DNA of 64,000 nt from Pedobacter alluvionis (GTDB lineage: Bacteria; Bacteroidota; Bacteroidia; Sphingobacteriales; Sphingobacteriaceae). Position numbers and translations under genes: made by a program. Below, in pieces: positions 47,226-54,668 of the stretch. The DNA lies in NCBI RefSeq assembly GCF_003664035.1, contig NZ_RCCK01000014.1, forward strand, positions 456,981 through 520,980, read 5' to 3'. Position 1 is the first letter of the stretch. Every line of letters begins with the position of its first letter. The notes under the pieces were generated by a model. The model was given only the letters and a program-made list of their open reading frames with translations, searched no databases and was not told the origin of the DNA.

Positions 47226-48641
47226 ATGAGTTTTAGACTAAACAAATGTCAAATTGAAGATTCGGAGTTTGAAACAGAAGAAATTGATTTGATTAATTTT
47301 AATAATGATTTAAATACAAATCATTTCACAGTAATAGTTGGAAATAATGGTACTGGAAAAAGTCGACTTCTTGGAAGCATTGCCAATGCATTAAAAAATG
47401 ACTTTCGTTCTAGAAGTTCAAAATATTATTATTTTTCAAAATTTGAAAAGTCGAGTGAAACCTCCAGAGTTATTTCGGTATCAAACAGCTTAAACGATAA
47501 GTTCCCGATAGATAATTTTTTTAATCCTTTCAGAAGAGATACTATTGAATATTCAAATCAAAATTACATTTATTTAGGAACAAAAACTCGATTAGGTTCT
47601 ACCAATAGACTTTTAATAAGAAGAGCAATTGATATTTTACTGGAAAACTATTCTAATAAATTTGTGGCAAAATGTTACAGACACATCTTTGACTATTTAG
47701 ACTTTCATCCAATAATCAAATTAGAGTACAACATTAGTTCAATAAATAGTCTCCTTAATATTAAGAGCAGTAAGCCAATCACGAAAAAAGATTTAATTGA
47801 CTTTGTTAAACATAAAACCACCTATGGAAGTGTAAATAATGTTATTTACACTAAATTCTTAGAAGAAAATGAGAGTAATCTGCAGAAGATTAGTGATTTT
47901 CTTAACAAATTAAATGAAAAGAAAGACTTTAGTCTTGAAATCAATTTCTCAAATTCAAATATTCAAAAAATCGATAAAAACAACTCGATATATGAAAATG
48001 ATTTGAAATCTTATGAAATTTTAAATTTACTTAGAAAGTTGAATTTAATTAGATCATTTGACATCCTACTATTTAAAAAAGATACAAATAGACCATTCAA
48101 TATAAATGATGCTAGCTCAGGTGAAGCGAGTATTCTGATTACTTTAATTGGATTGATCCCATTAATAGAAGATAATTGCTGCGTATTAATTGACGAACCA
48201 GAAATTAGTCTCCATCCGAGTTGGCAATACAGATATTTAGATTTGCTCAATCAAATCTTTGAAAATTTCAAAGGATGTCATATTATTATCGCAACACATT
48301 CTCATTTTATTATTTCAGATTTACCATTAGAAAGCTCAACAATATTAAGTCTAAAAAAAGTCAATAATAAGATTACTTCGACAGTATTAAAGTTTAATAC
48401 ATTTGGATGGTCTGCAGAAGATATTTTATTAAATGTCTTTGAAATGCCTACAACAAGAAATTACTATATCTCAAATATCGTAACTGAAGCTCTAAAACTA
48501 ATATCAGTCAATAAAACAAAAACAAAAAGATTTAAAGAAATCATTGGAACTTTGCTAAAGTTAGAGAATCAATTTAAAGAAGAAGACCCTTTAAAGCTTG
48601 TCATTCAAACTATTATAACTATTAATAATAAGTATGAGTGA
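47226..48641 (+). CDS. Septu-like ATPase (PtuA-type AAA/ABC ATPase)
   Basis: This 471-aa cytoplasmic ATPase of the OLD/RecF-like ABC group has Walker A GNNGTGKS (residues 39-46), the ABC-like signature ASSGEASIL, Walker B CVLIDEPEISLHP (Asp323, Glu324) and the switch His in IIIATHSHFII. Between them lies a helical insertion of about 200 residues. There is no TOPRIM domain after the ATPase, unlike OLD nucleases. It overlaps the HNH nuclease gene by 8 bp; this pairing matches the Septu defence system (PtuA + PtuB). The A/T-rich composition, lower in GC than the neighbouring housekeeping genes, suggests transfer. Confidence 0.85.
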   Translation: MSFRLNKCQIEDSEFETEEIDLINFNNDLNTNHFTVIVGNNGTGKSRLLGSIANALKNDFRSRSSKYYYFSKFEKSSETSRVISVSNSLNDKFPIDNFFNPFRRDTIEYSNQNYIYLGTKTRLGSTNRLLIRRAIDILLENYSNKFVAKCYRHIFDYLDFHPIIKLEYNISSINSLLNIKSSKPITKKDLIDFVKHKTTYGSVNNVIYTKFLEENESNLQKISDFLNKLNEKKDFSLEINFSNSNIQKIDKNNSIYENDLKSYEILNLLRKLNLIRSFDILLFKKDTNRPFNINDASSGEASILITLIGLIPLIEDNCCVLIDEPEISLHPSWQYRYLDLLNQIFENFKGCHIIIATHSHFIISDLPLESSTILSLKKVNNKITSTVLKFNTFGWSAEDILLNVFEMPTTRNYYISNIVTEALKLISVNKTKTKRFKEIIGTLLKLENQFKEEDPLKLVIQTIITINNKYE

Positions 48642-49248
48642 TAAAATTAACAACCATTATATATTTGATAAAGAAGATAACTCAATTATTAAAAGTAATT
48701 TTAATAATTACTTAGATTGGGATAAGTCTTGTTTTGATACGGTAAAGGAGAAAATCAAGAAGTTCTTGAGGAGTGAACAAAACAATAAATGTTGTTACTG
48801 TAAAAAGGAACTAAAATTTGATTTGAAAGACGTCGATATTGAACACATAATTCCAAAGTCAGCTTATAGTAAATTCACATTTCACAAATATAACTTAGCA
48901 TTATCATGCCCAGCCTGTAACACAATTAAAGGTAGTAAAGAAGTTGTCAAAAAAATAATTGTTAACTACCCAAGAGATTCTAAAAATATTAAAATTATCC
49001 ATTCGCATTTTGACAATTATTCTGAAAATATTAAAATCGAAAATGATTGCGTATTTATACCTTTAACAAAAAAAGGGAGCGAAACTATTACAGTATGTGA
49101 ATTATATAGATTAATAACGGTAGAGCAAAAGGCAAAAGAAAGTTTAATTAAAAAAAGTGATGGCAAATTGCTAAGAGATGCTTTAAGATTATCCAAAAAC
49201 GACAAAATGGAGCTAATCAATGAGTTATTACAGCGCGGCCTAAAATAA
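48634..49248 (+). CDS. Septu-like HNH endonuclease (PtuB-type)
   Basis: This 204-aa protein has an HNH nuclease core, DIEHIIPKS (Glu70, His71), with YNLALSC and CNTIKGS in the following loop. Two zinc-binding CxxC pairs bracket the core (Cys53/Cys56 and Cys92/Cys95). The C-terminal half is helical and charged and may contact the ATPase. The gene is translationally coupled to the ATPase gene. In Septu systems the nuclease is held inactive in the ATPase complex and attacks DNA after phage infection. The exact trigger in this variant is unknown. Confidence 0.85.
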   Translation: MSDKINNHYIFDKEDNSIIKSNFNNYLDWDKSCFDTVKEKIKKFLRSEQNNKCCYCKKELKFDLKDVDIEHIIPKSAYSKFTFHKYNLALSCPACNTIKGSKEVVKKIIVNYPRDSKNIKIIHSHFDNYSENIKIENDCVFIPLTKKGSETITVCELYRLITVEQKAKESLIKKSDGKLLRDALRLSKNDKMELINELLQRGLK

Positions 49249-49303
49249 CTATCGGTAACATCGGTTTGCAAAATGACAGATCAAGTGCTAAATTGAACAT
49301 TCC

Positions 49304-49432
49304 CATTACTAGCGCAAGTCTTATGTGCTGGGCAATGTGACTAGCTGACTTGTCCTTTCATTATTAATCTTGATAATACTGCCAAGTCAGGCCAATGCTT
49401 AAAGCAATGGGCACTAAGACTTGCGCCAGAAT
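49304..49432 (+). mobile_element. Structured inverted-repeat element, copy A
   Basis: It begins CATTACTAGCGCAAGTC and ends GCACTAAGACTTGCGCCAGA. Inner arms CTGACTTG / CAAGTCAG repeat the pattern of the other copies. It lies 55 nt after the HNH gene and 19 nt before the lipoprotein gene. Confidence 0.8.
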
Positions 49433-49451
49433 AAGGTAAAATAAGTTAATT

Positions 49452-49838
49452 ATGAAAAGAGAGTTGATTATCATTCTTGTCATTGCTTTTGCTATTTGTG
49501 GGTGCAGCAAAAAGCAGAAACAAAAACCCTACATGCTAACTATGTTTGTGATGAAATATGAAAACAACGGCAATCTTTTCTATTTAGAGCGTAATCGAGA
49601 GCCAATTTTAGCGTCAGATGATACTACTGCCTTTAATCAAGCCATCAAATTGTTTTACTTAGATAGGATTAATGAGATGAAATTGGATGCTAAACATTTT
49701 GAAAAAACAGTGAGATTTGAACATAAGGATGGATTACGAAACGTAAATGTTGATTTAACACAAAAAGTTGTTGATAGCCTTCATTTGGATTACCAAAGGT
49801 TAAATCCAAAGGTACTTACAGCTTTGCATTCATCCTAA
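49452..49838 (+). CDS. Small lipoprotein of unknown function
   Basis: This 128-aa protein has a clear lipoprotein signal with lipobox AICGC (Cys at about residue 18). The rest is soluble and charged, with no recognised domain. It lies within the segment bounded by the 50-bp direct repeats, after structured element copy A, and so is physically carried with the Septu-like genes. It could be an unrelated cassette gene. No evidence links it to defence. Confidence 0.65.
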   Translation: MKRELIIILVIAFAICGCSKKQKQKPYMLTMFVMKYENNGNLFYLERNREPILASDDTTAFNQAIKLFYLDRINEMKLDAKHFEKTVRFEHKDGLRNVNVDLTQKVVDSLHLDYQRLNPKVLTALHSS

Positions 49839-49995
49839 ATAATTATATAACATAACTATCCTTGTAGCAATTCAAAACCTAGCCATGCAGATATTAGATT
49901 GACCAATCAATTAAAAGATGGTGGTAAACTTTTAGAAATTGTTATTTGGGATCATCTAATAATTTCTAGCGATAGCTATTACAGTTTTGCTAATG

Positions 49996-50045
49996 ATAGC
50001 ATGATGTAAGAATTATTAGCTTGGGTTATTCACCCAGGCTAATTT
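49996..50045. repeat. 50-bp direct repeat, right copy
   Basis: Identical to 46797-46846, 3199 bp away. It lies 157 nt after the lipoprotein gene and ends 21 nt before the next gene. Confidence 0.85.
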
Positions 50046-50129
50046 AATTAATTAGAAAGATGTTTCATGAATTCAATTTGCCCCAATAGTCAAGGATTAA
50101 GTAACTGGCAATTCATATATTTGTTTATT

Positions 50130-50846
50130 ATGAAACCTAGAAGATCTTATAAAAAATTCGCGATACCTAATAAAACTGTTGCTCAATTGGAATCAAGTGA
50201 TGGAAATAAGAAATTCTTTAATTTTAAAAATGAATTTGGTTGGGGTGAGGCAATTTCAGTTTTGGCACTAGTTGTTGCAGGTTTGGCATTTTATTGGCAA
50301 GTCGTTGACAGTAAAGCAGAAGTTTCACTGGTAAATATAGATAGATCCGGCTCTTCCTTCGTTGACAAAGATAAAAAGAACCTGCTATTTGGATTAACAA
50401 AAGCAACAGTAATTAATAACAGTAATCGGGCAGTAACACTACTCGGTATTAAACCTCGCCTTTACTTGGGAACAGGAGACGAAAGACTTGATACTATAGT
50501 AAACCCACAGAATCATTCTATTGCTTACAACATTTTTATAATACCCGACTCAATATCACCAGACACTTTTTTCGTAAATCATCAATATATAAACAACTTT
50601 AAAAATAATCAGTCAAAACATTTAGCATCAATAAATAAAGTCATAAATTCAGGAGAAGCATACACAATATCTTTGGGGACTCTATTTGATTTAGCAAACT
50701 TTAAAAACTACTCTTCTATAAGCTTTTTGGCTGATTTGGAATTTTCAAATAAACAAATCCTCGATTTTGCTATCTGTACTCCATGCTTGACAAACCCCAG
50801 TTTTAAAAAAAAAGAGAGTGAGACAATTATACAACTTGGCAAATAG
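50130..50846 (+). CDS. Single-pass membrane protein of unknown function
   Basis: The product is about 238 aa from the ATG at 50130 (MKPRRSYKKF); an in-frame ATG at 50067 would add 21 residues and cannot be excluded. A basic, polar N-terminus is followed by one membrane helix (AISVLALVVAGLAFYWQVV) and then about 190 mostly beta-type residues outside the cytoplasm. The family is not recognised. The right 50-bp direct repeat lies just before it, so it is the first gene outside the Septu-like segment. Confidence 0.55.
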   Translation: MKPRRSYKKFAIPNKTVAQLESSDGNKKFFNFKNEFGWGEAISVLALVVAGLAFYWQVVDSKAEVSLVNIDRSGSSFVDKDKKNLLFGLTKATVINNSNRAVTLLGIKPRLYLGTGDERLDTIVNPQNHSIAYNIFIIPDSISPDTFFVNHQYINNFKNNQSKHLASINKVINSGEAYTISLGTLFDLANFKNYSSISFLADLEFSNKQILDFAICTPCLTNPSFKKKESETIIQLGK

Positions 50847-51086
50847 ATCTTAAATCAACATCCCAATGTAAACGATTGAATATTTAATATTTGGCAAATT
50901 ATGAGAATCTTAATCGCTATAGTATTGATAATTAACGCCTTTTCTTTTTAACATTGACAGACCAATGCCCTCATATAGAAACTAGTAAGCAAAATGCCCA
51001 GAAATGAGTAATTTATTTATAACTTCAAGGATTAAGATTTTAATTGCGGGATGCATCGAAATTAGAATTTATAAAAAAAATAACAA

Positions 51087-51242
51087 ATGAATATACAAGG
51101 AGAATTTTTTGAGCCTATAAATAAAATATCCACAGATGTCACTGTAAGTGATGACAAAATTAATGACAAATATTTAAAAGGTGAAATACCCCCTCGCTGG
51201 CGCACGCGTGCCGCGTGTGCATTTGATACTGGTGCATCCTAA
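51087..51242 (+). pseudogene. Short frame, probably a gene remnant
   Basis: A 51-codon frame starts MNIQGEFFEPINKISTDV and runs for 35 residues like ordinary A/T-rich coding sequence. It then enters a GC-rich hairpin and stops 14 nt before element copy B. The likely reading is a 5' gene fragment that lost its remainder when repeat DNA arrived. A genuine 51-aa protein is possible but unsupported. Confidence 0.3.
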
Positions 51243-51256
51243 TCTTTATTTCACAC

Positions 51257-51392
51257 CATTACTAGCGCAAGTCTTAGTGTCTAGGCTAGCGCGCTGGATG
51301 ACTTGTGATGTGATGAAGATTACCGATACTAGTGCAATCCTTATGGCCAGGCCTATGCTTAAGGCAATGGGCGCTAAGACTCTCGCTGGAAT
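51257..51392 (+). mobile_element. Structured inverted-repeat element, copy B
   Basis: It begins CATTACTAGCGCAAGTC and ends GCGCTAAGACTCTCGCTGGA. Its right inner arm is diverged (ACTAGTGCAATCCTTATGG) compared with other copies. Confidence 0.75.
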
Positions 51393-51502
51393 ACGGTTTT
51401 TGAAATTACGGCCTTTGGCATACCTTATCCTTTCTTCGAAAAACAATTCCCTCCCCACCACGTTGAAGCTTATAAAAACAAAAACTCTTTTAAAAACGAC
51501 CA

Positions 51503-52282
51503 ATGAAATTAACCGACAAACAAATAGAATTTGGTTTCAATTACTATTTTAAAGAAGAACATGATTTGATCAAATCGGTTGTGGAAGTTTCAGAATATAA
51601 TGAAGAAGAAAAACTCATTATTAATTGTACGCAATTGGGCGATTCCTTTACACCTCAATACAAAACCCCAAAAGACAAAAAACGTGTGGTAACTGAATGG
51701 TGTGAGTTTTTAACACAGAATCAAACAGCCTTCAAAGAGTTACATTTTGGAACAAGGATGCCTCAGGAACTTTTTGATGCGGTTTGTAATCAAAAGCAAT
51801 TAAAGCGCCTTGAGATTAAGTGGGGCGGCTATAAGGATATTTCTGCAATTGAAGGATTACCCCATATCGAATTATTGCATATTGGTTCCGGAGCAGGTGT
51901 TGAATCGATAAAACCTTTAACAAAACTTAAAAATCTGATAGGTTTATCGGTCGAAAACTTTCAAAAAATAACTAACTATGATGAATTTTCAAATCTATCT
52001 ACACTCGAAAGTTTGAGCATTGAAGGTGATGGTTTCGGACCGCAATACATCAAAATTGAGCAAATAGATTTCTTAAATAACATGCCTCAACTCAAGTTCT
52101 TCCGCCTTTTAACGGAAAGACTTCAAAGCAAAGACTATAGCCCAATTTTATCACTAAAAAACATAGTACACCTTTCTTTAAGTGGAAATAAACAAGTTAG
52201 GGCACTTTATGATGAGATCTTTGAATTACCTAAGTTAAAATGGGGAATGATCAAAACCAGGCCTGAATTGTATAAGAACTAA
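51503..52282 (+). CDS. Leucine-rich-repeat-like protein
   Basis: This 259-aa soluble protein has an N-terminal region of about 90 residues followed by several irregular leucine-rich repeats (LKRLEIKWGG, IELLHIGSG, LKNLIGLSVENF, LESLSIEGDG, LKFFRLLTE, IVHLSLSGN). Such repeats make a curved protein-binding surface. No signal peptide is present. The stop codon lies within the first unit of a 21-bp tandem array, so the C-terminus may have been altered by array growth. Partner unknown. Confidence 0.7.
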   Translation: MKLTDKQIEFGFNYYFKEEHDLIKSVVEVSEYNEEEKLIINCTQLGDSFTPQYKTPKDKKRVVTEWCEFLTQNQTAFKELHFGTRMPQELFDAVCNQKQLKRLEIKWGGYKDISAIEGLPHIELLHIGSGAGVESIKPLTKLKNLIGLSVENFQKITNYDEFSNLSTLESLSIEGDGFGPQYIKIEQIDFLNNMPQLKFFRLLTERLQSKDYSPILSLKNIVHLSLSGNKQVRALYDEIFELPKLKWGMIKTRPELYKN

Positions 52283-52737
52283 AAGTATAGAACTACCAAC
52301 TGCAAGTATAATGTTGTTAACTGCAAGTATAGAACTATCAACTGCAAGTATAAACCTACCAACTGCAAGTATAAACCTACCAACTGCAAGTATAATGTTG
52401 TTAACTGTGCTGATAGAACTATCAACTGCAAGTATAAACCTACCAACTGCAAGCATAATGTTGTTAACTGCGCTAATAGAACTGTTAACTGCAAGTATAA
52501 ACCTACCAACTGCAAGTATAAAGTTGTTAACTGCGCTGATAGAACTATCAACTGCAAGTATAGAACTATGAACTGCAAGTATAGAACTGCGAACTGCAAG
52601 TTCAGAACTATGAACTGAAAGTATATAACTATGAACTGCAACGCCTGAACTATGAACTGCAACCTCTGAACTATCGACTGCAACCTCTGAACTATCAACC
52701 GCAAGGTCTGAACTATGAGCTGCAAGTATAGACCGGC
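52277..52737. repeat. 21-bp tandem array (about 22 copies)
   Basis: Units follow AACTGCAAGTATAGAACTAYC with variants (AATGTTGTT, AACCTACC) but without change of period. Because 21 is divisible by 3, long frames stay open on both strands and spell artificial seven-residue repeats such as LPTASIN. The unit is itself close to three heptamers of the RACTNNN type found at 44768 and 46147. I see no start signal or composition that supports translation. Confidence 0.9.
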
Positions 52738-52874
52738 CCTCATTTATGCATTATTTGAGCAAAAAGATTTCGTGAATTATTTAATTGTGTTTATCTTAGT
52801 AGTGCAGAACAGTAATTAACAATATCTTTTAACTTAATCGGAGAGACATAAAATAAATTAAAAATTTCACAATA

Positions 52875-52961
52875 TTCCTGAGTGAGCGGCTTAGACCCGC
52901 ATCTTTCAATATCTCTGAAAAGAGTTAATTGTTGTTCTGCAGCACTCAGGAACTTTTTTTT
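52875..52961 (+). promoter_or_regulatory. Candidate RNA switch or attenuator before 52970
   Basis: TTCCTGAGTG (52875-52884) pairs with CACTCAGGAA (52943-52952), followed by C and eight T, like a terminator. Inside are a GCGG-CTTAGAC-CCGC hairpin and a CTCT-GAAA-AGAG hairpin. Bases 52927-52941 are also perfectly complementary to TGCAGAACAACAATT at the start codon (52971-52985), an alternative fold that would hide the start. A related copy of the start-codon sequence lies at 52803-52823. Confidence 0.5.
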
Positions 52962-52969
52962 CAAATGTT

Positions 52970-53506
52970 ATGCAGAACAACAATTGTAAAAACCCAAACA
53001 CACAGCTCCCAAATCAGGTAGCAGCTGTAACAGAATTCCGGAAACTGATTGAAGCCTATTTCGATATGATTGGTTTATCGGATGTGAATCAATTCCTTAC
53101 TGAAATGCTTAGCGCAGCTATCGGGCCCGATCCGCGCTCGGGCAAACACAAGCCCATTACTATTGCCAACGCCCTTTATGATGTAAACAATATCATCAGC
53201 CTGCTTACCAAAACAAAACTTTTGGCCAATGAAGAAACCTTTCAGCGTTATGCCATAAACCTGGGTGATAACCTACAAGCTGTTGGCCAATTTGATGTAG
53301 AGCATCTTTCTGAACTATTATATGTTGGATTAAATGCCTACATCTTTCAGGAGGATGATTTTGAAGGCGCAACCTTAAAATTTTCTGCCGAAATTACTGC
53401 TGCCTATAAAATGATTTATGATTGGCTATCAGACTGCGATGCCTGGTGTAAGCCTGTTGAGTGTGATGAATATAATGAAACTGCCGGTTTAGCAGCTACA
53501 CCATAA
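52970..53506 (+). CDS. Hypothetical protein, helical
   Basis: This 178-aa protein is not recognised. It is predicted mostly helical, soluble and acidic, has no signal peptide, and has a few Cys near both ends (NNNCKN, CDAWCKPVEC). The start ATG directly follows a structured leader with a terminator-like hairpin. Codons at the 3' end and about 65 bp beyond are duplicated at 54151-54243. The gene lies in the accessory region after the 21-bp array. Confidence 0.6.
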   Translation: MQNNNCKNPNTQLPNQVAAVTEFRKLIEAYFDMIGLSDVNQFLTEMLSAAIGPDPRSGKHKPITIANALYDVNNIISLLTKTKLLANEETFQRYAINLGDNLQAVGQFDVEHLSELLYVGLNAYIFQEDDFEGATLKFSAEITAAYKMIYDWLSDCDAWCKPVECDEYNETAGLAATP

Positions 53507-53567
53507 ACGTTCAAATTTTAATTGGCCATTTACCCTATACAGCTATGAGGGAAAACTCCCCTCCTAA
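53474..53567 (+). repeat. 3' end of the 52970 gene, first copy of a short duplication
   Basis: About 93 bp from AATGAAACTGCCGG through AACTCCCCTCCT recurs at 54151-54243 with a handful of substitutions. Confidence 0.8.
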
Positions 53568-53573
53568 TTTAGG

Positions 53574-54063
53574 CTATCGTGTGGACACATCTTTTTGAGT
53601 TTAATTTTTTATGCGTTTTGCTAGCTTCCTTAAATAACCCATTGTTTTAACCGAAGAACGCCGTCAATCCCAAGGGCCGGAGAAATCAAAAAAACAGGTG
53701 CAGAATAGAACAAATAGCATTGCCAAACCTGAAACGCAGTGGTTTTGTGTTCATAAACGCTAATTTAAAGTTTTAAAGAAGTATTGAACACAAAACGAAG
53801 TGCCGCTGTTTTTTTGATGTGTATAGGATTGTGTAAAAGGCCCATTGCTGGATTGACAGAGCGCTTTGGGTACTTTGGCGCTCCAAAGTACCATGCCACC
53901 GCGGCATAGAGCGGAAAAGACAATGCTTGCTTAATTAATGTTTTGGAAATAAATGCCTTTTTATAACTGGAAAGATGCTGAAATAAATTCAGCATGACGA
54001 CCGCCTTAATGAAGTACTAAAAAAACATATATATAGGTAACAAAAGATGTGTCCACACGATAG
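53574..54063. mobile_element. 490-bp element with perfect 22-bp terminal inverted repeats
   Basis: CTATCGTGTGGACACATC + TTTT at 53574-53595 is mirrored exactly at 54042-54063. The flanks carry ATTTAG on both sides with a one-base offset, a possible 6-bp target duplication. No transposase is encoded, so it would be a non-autonomous element. It has split a CCCCTCCT...AGGGGTGCCCAAAGGGCGGGG repeat, whose intact relative is at 54228-54272. Inside it is a roughly 300-bp repeat that also occurs at 60370-60672. Confidence 0.8.
53620..53924. repeat. About 300-bp interspersed repeat, copy 1 (inside the 490-bp element)
   Basis: Landmarks are CGTCAATCCCAAGGGCCGG, AACCTGAAACGCAGTGG, TGAACACAAAACGAAGTGCC, and the perfect palindrome GGTACTTTGG-CGCT-CCAAAGTACC. 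The same order occurs at 60370-60672. Confidence 0.8.
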
Positions 54064-54150
54064 GATTTAGAAGGGTTGCCCAAAGGGCGGGGTGGTTACT
54101 AGCGGTTATATCATTTAATTTCGGTAGGTGAGACACCAACCGATAGATAA

Positions 54151-54243
54151 AATGAAACTGCCGGTTTAGCAGCTACAGCATAAATGTTCAAATTTTAACT
54201 GGCCATTTACCTTATACAGCTATGAGGGAAAACTCCCCTCCTT
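54151..54243 (+). repeat. Second copy of the 52970 3' end duplication
   Basis: It contains AATGAAACTGCCGGTTTAGC and GGCCATTTACC, followed by the intact CCCCTCCTTTTTAAGGAGGGG hairpin repeat. Confidence 0.8.
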
Positions 54244-54283
54244 TTTAAGGAGGGGTGCCCAAAGGGCGGGGTGGTTAAGGTTT

Positions 54284-54356
54284 TTAACCACAGATGCGCA
54301 CAGATAAACACGGATTTTTATATCTGTGTGCATCCTTTTTATCTGTGGTTAAATTA
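54284..54356. repeat. Long hairpin repeat (ACCACAGAT family)
   Basis: TAACCACAGATGCGCACAGA and ATCTGTGTGCATCC...ATCTGTGGTTA form a large imperfect hairpin. A related fragment (CGCGCATCTGTGGTA) is at 33949. Confidence 0.6.
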
Positions 54357-54360
54357 TTTT

Positions 54361-54503
54361 CATTACTAGCGCGAGTCTTAGTGTCTAGGCTAGCGGGCTT
54401 GATGACTTGTGCTTTGATGAAGTAATTTAATTGAGCCTTTTTTTTCTAATACAAGTCAGGCCAAGTCTTAGCACTCATAGCGTTAAGACTGGAGCTAGAA
54501 TGA
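54361..54503 (+). mobile_element. Structured inverted-repeat element, copy C
   Basis: It begins CATTACTAGCGCGAGTC and ends GCGTTAAGACTGGAGCTAGA. Inner arms GATGACTTGTG and ACAAGTCAGG are kept. Confidence 0.8.
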
Positions 54504-54668
54504 GAAGCTTAACCTCCTAAATTAGATTGATCAATAAAACCTGATTTAAAAGATCTCTCCGTTTCGCTGCTGCCTGAAAAAGGCACGCGATCCAGTTGAG
54601 AAGACAATTTAACCCGTAGGTTAATCAAAAGATGAGTGATTCTATCAAAAGACACCTGTTATAGAAGA

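Larger units (their letters stand above)
50847..51502. other. Gap with gene remnants and element copy B
   Basis: It holds a 16-codon frame resembling a cut-off signal peptide (MRILIAIVLIINAFSF, about 50901), a possible 51-codon frame at 51087-51242, a GC-rich hairpin (GCACGCG...CGCGTGTGC, about 51201-51222) and the structured element at 51257-51392. The pieces look like remains of genes. Confidence 0.45.

Noticed and set aside
47226-49248. OLD-family nuclease (Gabija-like) instead of Septu
   Set aside because: The ATPase has no C-terminal TOPRIM domain, and the partner is an HNH nuclease rather than a UvrD-like helicase.
46797-50045. Reading the 50-bp repeats as CRISPR repeats
   Set aside because: There are only two copies, 3.2 kb apart, with no spacer array or cas gene.
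52279-52743. Long frames on both strands in the 21-bp array, encoding seven-residue repeats
   Set aside because: A repeat whose length is a multiple of three keeps frames open automatically; no start signal or sensible protein context.
53765-53995. 76-codon minus-strand frame inside the 490-bp element as a transposase
   Set aside because: Too short, no DDE or helix-turn-helix motif, and composed of the repeat's palindromes.
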